From the NCBI GenBank assembly GCA_913774665.1, contig CAJYHN010000007.1, forward strand, positions 1 to 64,000: DNA of 64,000 nucleotides, in the 5' to 3' direction. Below the pieces are notes generated by a model, which saw only the letters and a list, made by a program, of their open reading frames with translations, was not told where the DNA came from and made no database searches. Positions within the stretch are counted from its first letter, which is position 1, and each line of letters opens with the position of its first letter. The stretch comes from an uncultured Microbacterium sp. Lineage in GTDB: Bacteria > Actinomycetota > Actinomycetes > Actinomycetales > Microbacteriaceae. Below are positions 16,987 through 26,214 of the stretch, piece by piece. A program made the position numbers and the translations under genes.

Positions 16987-19149
16987 ATGCTCTCCTCCCT
17001 CGGCCGCCGCATGAGTCGGCACCGTCTTCTCGTCCTCCTCGCCTGGTCCGTGTTCGTCGTGGTCGGCGGGGCCCTCGCGGGCGACGCCTTCGACCGCACC
17101 GTCTCGGTCGCCGACGCCCCGGCCGGCAGCGAGTCGCTGCGCGCCGACGAACGCCTCGACGCCCTCGACCCCGAGGGCGAGATCGTCACCGCCGTCGTCC
17201 GCGGCGAGGACTTCTTCTCCCCGACGCTGCGCGACAGCGCGACCGCCGTCATGGCCTCGATCCGCGCCGTCCCCGGGGTCGCCGAGGTCACCGACGCCTA
17301 CACCGCGGGCGGGGCGATCGGTGACGACGGCCGCTCGTCCCTGGTGGTCGTCGAACTCGCCCTCGGTCTCACCGGCGACGAGGCCGTCGCCACGGCATCC
17401 GTCGTCTCCGACCTCCTCCACACGATCGACGCGCCCGAGGTCCTCGTCGGCGGACCTCTCCTGGCGCAAGAGGCCTTCGTCGATCGGGCGACCACCGACG
17501 CGGCGATCGGCGAGGGCGTGGCGATCCTCGTCCTCGTCGTGCTGCTCACCCTCGCGCTCGGCTCGCTGCGCATCGCCCTCGTCCCCGTCGTCGCCGCGCT
17601 CGCCGCGATCGCCCCGACCCTCGCGATCCTGGGTCTGCTCGCCCGCGTCGTCGACGTCAACGAGTTCGCGGTGAACGTCGTGACGATCCTGGGCCTCGGC
17701 CTCGCCGTCGACTACAGCCTCCTCGTGGTGCTGCGCCTCCGCGAGGAGCGCACCGCCGATCCCACCGCGCCCCTCGACGAGCTCGTCGCCCGTGCCGTCT
17801 CGGGTGCCGGCCGCGCGGTTCTCGTGTCGGGTCTCGCCGTGGCCGTGGCCCTTCTCGGCATCCTGGTCCTCGGCGATCCCCTGCTCTCGGGGATGGCGCT
17901 CGGCGGTGCGGTCGTCGTCGCGGTCGCCACCCTCGCGGGCGTGACGCTCGTACCGGCCACGCTGTCGTTCCTGCATCGCGCGCTCCCCTCCGCCGAAGCG
18001 CGCACCTGGGCCCGCCCGTGGGCGGGCCGCGCGTCGCGCGAGGGACTGCTCGCCCGCTCGACCCGTCTGGCCCAGCGCCGACCGGGGATCGTCGCCGTCT
18101 CGACCGCGGCGGTGATGCTGCTGCTCGCCGCTCCCGTGGCATCCCTCGCGCTCGACGACTCCGACATCCGCTCCCTCCCCGCGGCGGCCGAGGAACGACG
18201 CGCGTACGAGGCGACGACGACGGGCTTCACCGGAATCGGGATCGAGCCCGTCACGGTCGTGCTCGAGGGATCGATCCAGGATGCCGCCGTCACCGGTGTC
18301 CTCGACCGGATCGCGGCCCTGCCCGACGTCGCCGACGCCGACGTGGTGCAGGGGCTGCCGCCCGAGATCACCGCGGTCGCCTTCACCCCCGTCGGCGACA
18401 GCGCCACGGGGGACGCGGCGCAGCGGCTCGCGGCGGAGGTGCGCGGTCTTGCGACGCCCATCCCCCTCGAGGTCACGGGGCCCGCCGCGTCTCTCATCGA
18501 CACGCGCGACCACCTGGCCGTGCGCCTGCCGTGGGCCCTGGTGATCGTCGCCGCGGCGAGCTTCGCCCTGCTCTTCGCGCTCACCCGCTCGCTCGTGGTC
18601 CCCCTGAAGGCGCTCCTGCTCGCCGCCCTCACGGTGGCCTCGACCCTGGGCGTGCTCACCGCCGTCTTCGGGTGGGGCTGGGGCGCCCCTCTGCTCGGTT
18701 TCGAGCCCCGCGGCACGCTCGACGTGACCACCCCCCTGTTGATCGGGCTCCTCGCCTTCGGGCTCACGATGGACTACGAGGTGTTCCTGCTGTCGCGCAT
18801 CACCGAGGGGTGGCGCGCGCGAGAGCGCTCCGCCGACCCGCGCGCGGCGAACGCCGAGGCCGTGCGTCACGGCATCGCCCGCACCGGCCCCGTCGTGACG
18901 CTGGCCGCGGCGGCGATCTGCGTCGTCTTCGCCGGATTCGCGTTCGGCGAGCTGGTGGCGATGAAAGAGATCGGGGTGGGCATGGTGATCGCGGTGGTCC
19001 TCGACGTCACCGTCGTGCGCGGGCTCCTGCTCCCCGCGCTGATGACGCTGCTCGGTCGCGCGAACTGGTGGCCGCACGCGCGTCGCCCGATCCCGGTGCC
19101 CGCCGAACCGACGCCCGCCGTCGATCGCCGCGTGCCCGTGCGGTCGTAG
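16987..19149 (+). CDS. MMPL/RND-family transporter
   Basis: The 720-residue membrane protein has the two-half MMPL layout: one N-terminal helix, a periplasmic-type loop, five or six helices (from IGEGVAILVLVVLLTLALGSLRIALVPVVAAL), and then the same arrangement again after about residue 370. VDYSLLVVLRLREER and TMDYEVFLLSRITEGWR are the paired family motifs with the proton-relay Asp-Tyr. Actinobacterial relatives export lipids, siderophores or drugs. No regulator or lipid synthesis gene is adjacent, so the substrate is unknown. The start at ATG 16987 follows a weak AGAGG. A lipoate ligase gene follows 9 bases later. Confidence 0.9.
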   Translation: MLSSLGRRMSRHRLLVLLAWSVFVVVGGALAGDAFDRTVSVADAPAGSESLRADERLDALDPEGEIVTAVVRGEDFFSPTLRDSATAVMASIRAVPGVAEVTDAYTAGGAIGDDGRSSLVVVELALGLTGDEAVATASVVSDLLHTIDAPEVLVGGPLLAQEAFVDRATTDAAIGEGVAILVLVVLLTLALGSLRIALVPVVAALAAIAPTLAILGLLARVVDVNEFAVNVVTILGLGLAVDYSLLVVLRLREERTADPTAPLDELVARAVSGAGRAVLVSGLAVAVALLGILVLGDPLLSGMALGGAVVVAVATLAGVTLVPATLSFLHRALPSAEARTWARPWAGRASREGLLARSTRLAQRRPGIVAVSTAAVMLLLAAPVASLALDDSDIRSLPAAAEERRAYEATTTGFTGIGIEPVTVVLEGSIQDAAVTGVLDRIAALPDVADADVVQGLPPEITAVAFTPVGDSATGDAAQRLAAEVRGLATPIPLEVTGPAASLIDTRDHLAVRLPWALVIVAAASFALLFALTRSLVVPLKALLLAALTVASTLGVLTAVFGWGWGAPLLGFEPRGTLDVTTPLLIGLLAFGLTMDYEVFLLSRITEGWRARERSADPRAANAEAVRHGIARTGPVVTLAAAAICVVFAGFAFGELVAMKEIGVGMVIAVVLDVTVVRGLLLPALMTLLGRANWWPHARRPIPVPAEPTPAVDRRVPVRS

Positions 19150-19158
19150 GCTGGAGAC

Positions 19159-20208
19159 ATGCACGGCGAGTACAAGGTCCCCGGCGGGAAGCTGGTCGTC
19201 GTCGACCTCGAAGAGCGCGAGGGTCGTATCCACGGCTTCCACCTCGCGGGCGACTTCTTCCTCGAGCCCGACGACGCCCTCGACGACATCGACGCGGCCG
19301 TCAACGGCCTCGCGGTGGAGTCCGACGTCCCCACGATCGCCGCGGCGATCCGCGCGGCCCTTCCCGAGGGTGCCCAGCTGCTCGGCTTCACCCCCGAATC
19401 GGTGGCGACAGCGATCCGCCGCGCTCTGGTCACCGCGCCGGGATGGGCCGACTTCGAGTGGGAGGTCGTCCACGACGGCCCCGTCTCCCCGCGCATGAAC
19501 CTCGCGCTCGACGAGGTCCTCACCACCCGCGTCGGGGCGGGGCTGCGCAAGCCGACGCTGCGCCTGTGGGAGTGGGACGAGAGCGCCGTCGTCATCGGCT
19601 CGTTCCAGTCGCTGCGCAACGAGGTCGACCCCGAGGGGGCGGCGAAGCACGGTTTCGACGTCGTGCGCCGCATCTCGGGCGGGGGCGCCATGATGATGGC
19701 CGCCAACTCGATCGTGACGTACTCGCTGTACGTGCCGGCATCCCTCGTCGCCGGTATGACGTTCGCCGACTCGTACGCGTTCCTCGACGACTGGGTGCTG
19801 CAGGCGTTGCGCTCGCTCGGCATCGACGCGGTGTACCAGCCGCTCAACGACATCGCGGGTCCCCACGGCAAGATCGGCGGGGCCGCCCAGAAGCGCCTCG
19901 CCAACGGCGGCGTGCTGCACCACGCCACCCTCAGCTACGACATGGACGGCCAGGTGCTCACCGAGGTGCTGCGCATCGGCCGCGAGAAGCTCAGCGACAA
20001 GGGCACGGTGTCGGCCGCCAAGCGCGTCGACCCCCTGCGCAGTCAGACGGGTCTGCCCCGCGCCGAGGTCATCGAACGGTTCATCCAGACCTTCACCACG
20101 CTCTACGGAGCGACGCCCGGGCACATCAGCGACGAGGAGTACGCCGAGGCCCAGGCCCTGGTCGACTCGAAGTTCGCCACCGACGCCTGGCTGCAGCGCG
20201 TCCCGTGA
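19159..20208 (+). CDS. lplA: Lipoate-protein ligase family protein
   Basis: The 349-residue protein attaches lipoate (or a related acyl group) to lysine residues of E2 and GcvH proteins. The catalytic domain begins at about residue 100 (PVSPRMNLALDEVL) and has the family motif RRISGGGAMM and the conserved lysine segment HGKIGGAAQKR. The first 95 residues (YKVPGGKLVVVDLEEREGRIHGF to AIRRALVTAPG) match the small accessory domain that sits C-terminal in E. coli LplA, here placed first. The start at ATG 19159 follows TGGAG. The stop overlaps the GTG of the DNA methyltransferase gene, so the two are coupled. Confidence 0.85.
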   Translation: MHGEYKVPGGKLVVVDLEEREGRIHGFHLAGDFFLEPDDALDDIDAAVNGLAVESDVPTIAAAIRAALPEGAQLLGFTPESVATAIRRALVTAPGWADFEWEVVHDGPVSPRMNLALDEVLTTRVGAGLRKPTLRLWEWDESAVVIGSFQSLRNEVDPEGAAKHGFDVVRRISGGGAMMMAANSIVTYSLYVPASLVAGMTFADSYAFLDDWVLQALRSLGIDAVYQPLNDIAGPHGKIGGAAQKRLANGGVLHHATLSYDMDGQVLTEVLRIGREKLSDKGTVSAAKRVDPLRSQTGLPRAEVIERFIQTFTTLYGATPGHISDEEYAEAQALVDSKFATDAWLQRVP

Positions 20209-21158
20209 GCGCCGAGAACCTCGCCGACGTTCCCGCACCGGGTGGCGTCGAGATCCACCACGCCGACAATCTGAGCGTCACGCCGCGCTACCCCGACGGC
20301 TCCTTCGCTCTCGTCTACCTCGACCCGCCCTTCAACACGGGGCGCACCCGCTCGAAGGCCGTGGAGTCCGCGACGCGCAAGGCGCCGGTGGACGAGACTC
20401 CGGATGCCGCCGCGCCCGAGGCCGCGGCATCCGTCGACGATCCGAACATGCTCGACTTCCCCGAGGAGGAGCCGCCTCCACCGCCGGTCGTGCAGCGGGG
20501 CTTCCACGGCCGGGAGTACGCGCGCCTGCGCGGCGACCTGCGCACCTACGACGACCGGTTCGACGACTACTGGGGCTTCCTCGAGCCGCGGCTCGTCGAG
20601 GCCTGGCGCCTGCTCGCCGACGACGGCACGCTCTACCTGCACCTGGACTACCGCGAGGTGCACTACGCCAAGGTCATGTGCGATGCGCTGTTCGGCCGCG
20701 ACCACTTCTTGAACGAGCTGATCTGGGCGTACGACTACGGCGCCAAGACCAAGCGCCGCTGGCCCACCAAGCACGAGACGATCCTCGTGTACGTCAAGAA
20801 CCCGTCGTCGTACTTCTTCGACTCCGACGCCGTCGACCGCGAGCCCTACATGGCGCCGGGGCTGGTCACGGCCGAGAAGGCCGCGCGCGGCAAGATGCCC
20901 ACCGACGTCTGGTGGCACACGATCGTGCCGACCACGGGCCGCGAGAAGACCGGCTACCCGACGCAGAAGCCCGAGGGGGTGCTGCGCCGCATGGTGCAGG
21001 CGTCCTCGCGCCCCGGTGATCGGGTGCTCGACATGTTCGCCGGCAGCGGCACGCTCGGCGCGGTCGCCGCCCCTCTGGGACGGAACTCGGTGCTCATCGA
21101 CGACAACGCCGACGCGGTGGCCGTGATGAGAACTCGGCTGGAGCCGTTCGTCGGCTGA
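20205..21158 (+). CDS. Orphan DNA methyltransferase (N6-adenine/N4-cytosine, beta type)
   Basis: The 317-residue protein starts at GTG 20205 (GTGA overlap with lplA). Motif IV, LDPPFNTG (D40-), comes first and motif I, DMFAGSGT (D276-), comes near the C-terminus. This is the beta order seen in Mod and DpnA/RsrI-type enzymes. In between are DDGTLYLHLDYREVHYAK and YPTQKPEGVLRRMV, the latter a typical pre-motif-I stretch. After motif IV there is an acidic, proline-rich insert (residues 50-95, with EEEPPPPP). No restriction endonuclease or specificity gene is nearby, so this is a solitary methyltransferase, possibly regulatory. Target site unknown. Confidence 0.85.
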   Translation: MSAENLADVPAPGGVEIHHADNLSVTPRYPDGSFALVYLDPPFNTGRTRSKAVESATRKAPVDETPDAAAPEAAASVDDPNMLDFPEEEPPPPPVVQRGFHGREYARLRGDLRTYDDRFDDYWGFLEPRLVEAWRLLADDGTLYLHLDYREVHYAKVMCDALFGRDHFLNELIWAYDYGAKTKRRWPTKHETILVYVKNPSSYFFDSDAVDREPYMAPGLVTAEKAARGKMPTDVWWHTIVPTTGREKTGYPTQKPEGVLRRMVQASSRPGDRVLDMFAGSGTLGAVAAPLGRNSVLIDDNADAVAVMRTRLEPFVG

Positions 21159-21174
21159 CGCCGTCGGATTCGCG

Positions 21175-22170
21175 TCAGAGGCGCGTCGCGACGAGCGCGT
21201 CGACGAGCTGCGCAATCTCGTCCTCGCCCACGGCGTAGGGAAGCACCGGCCGTCCGCTCGTCGCGATGAGCACGGCGACCGGCCGTTCGGAGCCGAGGTC
21301 GAGCGCCTGGGCGAGCTGTCCGCCGAGGTCGAGGGCGGCCGGTGTGCGCGGCCCGTCCGCCGCGCGTGCGGGGGCGTTCCAGTCGACGCCCGGGCCGACC
21401 GCGTACACGACGCGCGCGTCGAGGAACTCTCCCAGAGCGTCGGCGTTGCGGTCGAGCAGCTCGACCGCTCGTTCGCACCGCCCGCACAGCGGCTGCCCGA
21501 ACAGCAGGAGCTGCCCCCGACCCTGGACGGCCTCGGTGACCACGTCGAAGATCAGTCCGTCCTCACGCAGCAGGGGCGGGCGGCGGTGGATGATGTCGGG
21601 TGCGGGAAGCGTGCCGCGGCGACCGGCGCGCGCCGCGACGAAGCCCGCGGCCACGAGCGACCAGCTCGCGCCGAGGGTCAGGGCTCCGGCGAGGGGCGCC
21701 GTGACCAGGATGACCGCCGCCGACGGCGCCTGCACCAGAGAGGCCGCCGATGCCGCGCCGCCCATGACCAGCGCTGCCAGGGTGAGCACGCCGTTGCGCT
21801 GCACCAGCGCGGGCGAGAGCGGCGTGCGCGACCAGCGCCCGAGGCATCCGCAGGCCTCGGTCGAGCCCTGCGTCACCGCCCGTGTGACGACGATCGTGAA
21901 GGCGGCGAGCAGGGCGACCAGTCCCGCCGAGGCGACGACCCGGGCGAAACCGTCCGCGAGGGCCAGGATCAGCCCCAGGGCGATCTCTCCGAGCGAGACG
22001 ATCGCGACCACGGTGCGCGGGGCGCTCAGGGGCAGGCGCAACGCCGAGAGCGTGCTCCGCGCGTCGTCGAGGGCCACCAACTTGGCGACGCCGCTGAGGA
22101 CGAGCGCGGGGGCGGCGACGCAGACGAGCGCGAGGACGACGGGGGCGAGGAGAGGCAGGAAGGGGGGCAT
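21175..22170 (-). CDS. MauE/DoxX-type membrane protein fused to a thioredoxin-like domain
   Basis: The 331-residue protein starts at ATG 22170, after GGGGA. The N-terminal half has four or five helices of the MauE type, with the cysteine pair in STEACGCLGRW (about residue 110). The C-terminal 130 residues are hydrophilic and thioredoxin-like, with a CGRC redox motif (GQPLCGRCERAVELL). MauE proteins are involved in disulphide formation and export of redox enzymes, and this fusion could relay electrons between the membrane and a soluble disulphide. The gene converges on the methyltransferase gene with a gap of 16 bases. The client is unknown. Confidence 0.75.
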   Translation of the reverse strand: MPPFLPLLAPVVLALVCVAAPALVLSGVAKLVALDDARSTLSALRLPLSAPRTVVAIVSLGEIALGLILALADGFARVVASAGLVALLAAFTIVVTRAVTQGSTEACGCLGRWSRTPLSPALVQRNGVLTLAALVMGGAASAASLVQAPSAAVILVTAPLAGALTLGASWSLVAAGFVAARAGRRGTLPAPDIIHRRPPLLREDGLIFDVVTEAVQGRGQLLLFGQPLCGRCERAVELLDRNADALGEFLDARVVYAVGPGVDWNAPARAADGPRTPAALDLGGQLAQALDLGSERPVAVLIATSGRPVLPYAVGEDEIAQLVDALVATRL

Positions 22171-22342
22171 GATTCCCCAGAATGACCCGGTCGACGGTGG
22201 CGATGAAGGGCCTCGGGCCGCCATTCACCCCTGGCGACCCCGCACCTCGCCCGCTTCGCTCGACGGCGGTGTCCGCGGAGCCGGGCGAAGCGGGTTCCGC
22301 CCCCACGCCCCGCGGGGAGCGCGACGCGCCTAGGGTGAGGCC

Positions 22343-23326
22343 ATGGACTTCGGCATCTTCGTTCCGCAGGGCTGGCGCTTCGACCTCGTGGGGATCGACC
22401 CCGCAGAGCACTGGCGGGTGATGAACTCCCTCGCCCAGAGCGCCGACGACGGCCCCTGGACCTCGCTGTGGGTCTACGACCACTTCCACACCACTCCGGT
22501 GCCGAGCAGGGAGGCCACGCACGAGGCCTGGACGCTCATGGCCGCCTTCGCCGCCGCGACCGACCGCGTGCGCCTCGGCCAGATGTGCACGTGCATGGGC
22601 TACCGCAACCCCGCCTATCTCGCGAAGGTCGCGGCCACGGTCGATGCGATCTCGGGCGGTCGCGCCGAGATGGGGATCGGCGGCGGCTGGTACGAGCACG
22701 AGTGGAAGGCCTACGGCTACGGCTTCCCGCCCATCGCCGAGCGCCTCGGACGTCTGCGCGAGGGCGTCGAGATCATGCACCAGGCGTGGACCACCGGCGA
22801 GGCGACCCTGTCGGGGAAGTACTACCAGGTCGACGGCGCGATCGTTCAGCCGATGCCCCTGCAAGCCGGTGGCATCCCGCTGTGGATCGCCGGCGGGGGC
22901 GAGAAGGTCACTCTCAAGATCGCGGCGAAGTACGCCTCGTACACGAACTTCGGCGGCTCGCTCGAGGAGTTCGATCACAAGTCCGAGGTGCTGCGGGGGC
23001 ACTGCGAGTCCCTCGGCCGCGACGCGTCCGAGATCACCCGCTCGACCAACTTCAACACGATCGTCGCCGAGACCGAGGCCGAGGCATCCGACCGCCTGGC
23101 CGCGGTGGTCGCGCGCCTGCGACCGCACGTCGGCGACGAGCGGGCGGATGCCATCGAGGCCGACTACCGCTCCTCCGACGCCTTCGGCACCCCCGAGCAG
23201 ATCGTCGAGCGCCTGCGCGAGCGAGCCGACCACGGCCTCGGCTACGCGATCCACTACTTCCCCGAGGCCGCGTACGACACCTCGGGCATCTCCCTCTTCG
23301 AGCGCGAGGTCATCCCGCAGCTCTGA
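22343..23326 (+). CDS. F420-type LLM-class oxidoreductase
   Basis: The 327-residue TIM-barrel protein is of the luciferase-like monooxygenase superfamily, in the actinobacterial branch that usually uses coenzyme F420. Recognisable segments are MDFGIFVPQGW, SLWVYDHFHT, VRLGQMCTCMGYRNPAYLAKVAATVDAISGGRAEMGIGGGW and GIPLWIAGGGEKVTLKIAAKYA. It starts at ATG 22343. There is a 172-base gap from the divergent MauE gene. The substrate cannot be deduced from the sequence. Confidence 0.85.
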   Translation: MDFGIFVPQGWRFDLVGIDPAEHWRVMNSLAQSADDGPWTSLWVYDHFHTTPVPSREATHEAWTLMAAFAAATDRVRLGQMCTCMGYRNPAYLAKVAATVDAISGGRAEMGIGGGWYEHEWKAYGYGFPPIAERLGRLREGVEIMHQAWTTGEATLSGKYYQVDGAIVQPMPLQAGGIPLWIAGGGEKVTLKIAAKYASYTNFGGSLEEFDHKSEVLRGHCESLGRDASEITRSTNFNTIVAETEAEASDRLAAVVARLRPHVGDERADAIEADYRSSDAFGTPEQIVERLRERADHGLGYAIHYFPEAAYDTSGISLFEREVIPQL

Positions 23327-23338
23327 CCCGCCCGTTCT

Positions 23339-23408
23339 CGCGCGTCGGTCGCCAGGTTTTGTCGCGTCCACCGCCCGCGAAGCGACGATTCCCGGCGAAT
23401 CACGCGCG
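23339..23408. repeat. Palindromic intergenic element, GGCGACTCACGCG family, copy 1
   Basis: A 70-bp imperfect palindrome with outer arms CGCGCGT (23339-23345) and ACGCGCG (23402-23408), inner arms TCGCC/GGCGA and a second inner pair GTCGC/GCGAC. It resembles elements at 39519-39584 and 40644-40705. It lies between the convergent oxidoreductase and esterase genes, so it may also terminate transcription. Confidence 0.7.
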
Positions 23409-23422
23409 ACGGCGGGCGGGAG

Positions 23423-24886
23423 TCAGACCAGCGGCGCGACGTCGGCGTACGCGTCGGCCTCGACGACGGGCGCGGATGCCGCGGCGCCGAACACCCGCGC
23501 GCGCCGGGTCGCGGCATCCCACGTCGGCCACCCCGGGTCTCGGTCACGCGCGAACGCGACCGCCGCAGCGTGCAGCTGGTCGGCGAGGGCGGACGGGGGA
23601 GCGTCGCCCGCGATGCGGTCGACCCCCTCGGCGTCCAGGTGGTCGAACCAGAACGGCACGTCGAGGCAGTGGCAGGCGACGCCGATCGAGGGCACGGGCG
23701 ACGCCCACGCGAAGCGGTAGAGCCAGGTGGTGGCCTTCCCGCGCGCCCGGGCGGTCTTGCTCACGGTCGCGCGGATGACGCGATCGGTGACGAATCCGCC
23801 GAGCAGGGCCGCGGCCCCGCGCCGTCGGCTGCGTGCGAGATACGCGCGTCGCCGCGAGCGCCCGAGACCCAGAACGGCCAGGGCGAGGCTCACGGGGACG
23901 AGACGCAGGGCACCGGCGAAACGGGCGGTCAGGGCCGTGAATTCGTCGTCCGTCGACCCGATGACGAGGGGGATGTCGGCCCCGACGCCGTCGGCGAGAG
24001 CGGCGAGCGGATGCCGGGGCAGCACGTCGCCGTCGATCACCGGCCCGAGCGGCAAGCCGTCGTCGAGCAGCGTCGCGAGCGACGACAGCGCGCGGATCAG
24101 GTGCGGCGTAAGGGCGCTCTTCTGTGCCGCGAGGATCCGTCCCTCGGAGACCGAGGCGAAGCCCGCGCGGTCGGCGCGCACCCCGGCGCGGGCGGCCACC
24201 CGTTCGGCGAAATGCCTGGCCGCCTCGAGCGGCACCGCGCCGATCGCGGGCGAGATCGCCAGGGCCGCCGAGAAGAGTCCGGATGCCGCGGGGCTCGACA
24301 TCAGCGCGAGCACCGACCCTCCGCCCGCCGACTGTCCGGCCACGGTCACCCGGGAGGGATCGCCGCCGAACGCGCGGATCTCGTCGCGCACCCACTCCAG
24401 CGCGGCGATCTGGTCGCGCAGGCCCCGGTTGGCGGGAGCTCCGTCGATGAGGCCGAAGCCGTCGAAGCCGATCCGGTACGAGACCGCCACGGTGATCACC
24501 CCGTCCCGCGCGAAGGCATCGCCGTCGTACCAGCGGCTCGCGGGGGAGCCCGAGGTGAACCCGCCGCCGTGGATCCACACGAGCACCGGCAGAGCGGCAT
24601 CCGCGTCTGCGTCCACCGGGGCGAAGACGTTGACGTTCAGAGTGGCATCCCCCGGCACGCTCGGCTCGGGGATGAGGGTGATCCCCGTGTCGCCCCGTTG
24701 CGCCGTGGGACCGTACGCGGTCGCGTCCCGCTCGCCCTCCCACGCCGGCACCGGCACGGGAGCGGCGAAGCGCAGCGCCCCGAGGGGAGCCTGAGCGAAC
24801 GGGATGCCGAGGAACACGGCCGTCGTCCCGCGGCGGAACCCGCGGACGGTACCTTTCGACGTGCGCACGAGCGGGGCGGCATCCAT
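23423..24886 (-). CDS. Type-B carboxylesterase
   Basis: The 487-residue alpha/beta hydrolase is of the carboxylesterase/para-nitrobenzyl esterase family. It has the N-terminal signature GTVRGFRRGTTAVFLGIPFAQAP, the oxyanion segment WIHGGGF, the nucleophile elbow VAGQSAGGGS and a Glu in GSTDDEFT. The catalytic His is likely in the CHCLDVPFWF region. No signal peptide is present, so it is cytoplasmic. The start at ATG 24886 gives the canonical N-terminus. It is read from the same strand as galTK, but a strong hairpin separates them, so it is probably expressed independently. Confidence 0.9.
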   Translation of the reverse strand: MDAAPLVRTSKGTVRGFRRGTTAVFLGIPFAQAPLGALRFAAPVPVPAWEGERDATAYGPTAQRGDTGITLIPEPSVPGDATLNVNVFAPVDADADAALPVLVWIHGGGFTSGSPASRWYDGDAFARDGVITVAVSYRIGFDGFGLIDGAPANRGLRDQIAALEWVRDEIRAFGGDPSRVTVAGQSAGGGSVLALMSSPAASGLFSAALAISPAIGAVPLEAARHFAERVAARAGVRADRAGFASVSEGRILAAQKSALTPHLIRALSSLATLLDDGLPLGPVIDGDVLPRHPLAALADGVGADIPLVIGSTDDEFTALTARFAGALRLVPVSLALAVLGLGRSRRRAYLARSRRRGAAALLGGFVTDRVIRATVSKTARARGKATTWLYRFAWASPVPSIGVACHCLDVPFWFDHLDAEGVDRIAGDAPPSALADQLHAAAVAFARDRDPGWPTWDAATRRARVFGAAASAPVVEADAYADVAPLV

Positions 24887-24957
24887 CCCCTCATCCTGCC
24901 CTGCTGGCTCGCGTCGGCGGCGCCGTGCCCGGGGCGACGGTCGGCGTGTGCGTTCGT

Positions 24958-24989
24958 GGCCCCGGGGCGAAGATTCTCGCCCCGGGGCC
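24958..24989 (-). terminator. Strong hairpin between galK and the esterase gene
   Basis: A perfect 13-bp stem (GGCCCCGGGGCGA, 24958-24970, with 24977-24989) has the 6-base loop AGATTC. It lies after the galK stop. Its core (GGGGCG, GATTCTCGCCCC) and the preceding GCGTTCG resemble the elements at 30763-30814 and 37511-37558, so it may be a diverged copy of that family used as a terminator. Confidence 0.7.
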
Positions 24990-25050
24990 ATGGACGGGAC
25001 CCCGGCCGGCCCCCGCTCCGAGCCTCAGCTCACCCGCACGAACGCGCGGG

Positions 25051-26214
25051 TCACGCGTCGCGGCGCGCGCCCTCCGAGGGGGTCACCGTGAAGATGTTCG
25101 GGGCGCGGAAATCGGATGCCGCGAACGCGGCGCGCACGGCCGCCGTCGCCGCCGGGACGAGTCCGGTGGGGATCAGCGCGATGGCCGCTCCGCCGAAGCC
25201 GCCGCCCGTCATGCGGGCACCGAGGGCGCCGTTCGCGAGCGTCGTCTCGACGGCGAGATCGAGCTCGGGCACCGAGATCTCGAAGTCGTCGCGCATCGAC
25301 GCGTGCGAGGCGACCAGCAGATCGCCGATCGCGGACGGGCCGTCGGCATCGAGGGCGGCCACGGTGTCGAGCACGCGCTGGTTCTCGGTGATGACGTGGC
25401 GGACGCGGCGGAAGGTCACGTCGTCGAGGATCTCCTCGGCGCGCGGCAGGTCGTCGACGGTGAGGTCGCGCAGCGATCCGACGCCGAACGCCGCCGCTCC
25501 CCGCTCACAGGCCTCGCGACGCTCGCGATAGCCGCCGGTGGAGTGGGCGTGCTCGACGAGGGTGTCGGTCACGAGGATCGAGAGCCCCGCGTCGGCGAAG
25601 CCGAGGGCCACGGCGCGCGTCTCGAGGCTGCGGCAGTCGAGGAAGGTCGCGGCATCCGCCACGCCCAGCATCGACGCCATCTGGTCCATGATCCCGGTGG
25701 GAGCGCCCACGGCGTCGTTCTCGGCGACGCGGCCGACCCGCGCGAGAGCGACCTTGTCGAGGCCGGCGGCCCACACGTCGTTCAGGGCGGAGGCCACGGC
25801 CCCCTCGATCGCGGCGGACGACGACAGGCCGGCACCCACCGGCACGTCGGAGGCCAGGGCGATGTCGACGCCCCGGGTCACGGCATCCGGAGCCGCCCGA
25901 CGCAGCGCCCACGCCACACCCAGGGGATAGCCCGCCCAGTCGAGGCCGCCGGCGGCGATCCGCGCATCGAGCTCCGAGAGCGGGACCTCGACCGCCGCGT
26001 CGGCGAACGTCGAGTGCACGCGGATCACGTCGTCGTCGCGCAGGGCCACGGCGGCAGCGGTGCGCTGGGCGATCGCGAAGGGGAAGACGAAGCCCTCGTT
26101 GTAATCGGTGTGCTCGCCGATGAGGTTGGCGCGGCCGGGGGCCGACCAGACTCCGACCTCGGGAGCCTCGGCGAGGGTGGCGAGAAGGGTGCGGGCGTCG
26201 TCGACGGCGGTCAT
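25051..26214 (-). CDS. galK: Galactokinase
   Basis: The 387-residue enzyme phosphorylates alpha-D-galactose at C1 with ATP, the first step of the Leloir pathway. All three GHMP-kinase signatures are present: GRANLIGEHTDYNEGFVFPF (about residues 27-46), VPVGAGLSSSAAIE (ATP loop) and ARMTGGGFGGAAIAL (C-terminal). Length is normal for the family. The start ATG overlaps the galT stop (ATGA), so galT-galK is a coupled operon. It lies next to the galactan locus, whose enzymes release galactose. Confidence 0.97.
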   Translation of the reverse strand: MTAVDDARTLLATLAEAPEVGVWSAPGRANLIGEHTDYNEGFVFPFAIAQRTAAAVALRDDDVIRVHSTFADAAVEVPLSELDARIAAGGLDWAGYPLGVAWALRRAAPDAVTRGVDIALASDVPVGAGLSSSAAIEGAVASALNDVWAAGLDKVALARVGRVAENDAVGAPTGIMDQMASMLGVADAATFLDCRSLETRAVALGFADAGLSILVTDTLVEHAHSTGGYRERREACERGAAAFGVGSLRDLTVDDLPRAEEILDDVTFRRVRHVITENQRVLDTVAALDADGPSAIGDLLVASHASMRDDFEISVPELDLAVETTLANGALGARMTGGGFGGAAIALIPTGLVPAATAAVRAAFAASDFRAPNIFTVTPSEGARRDA

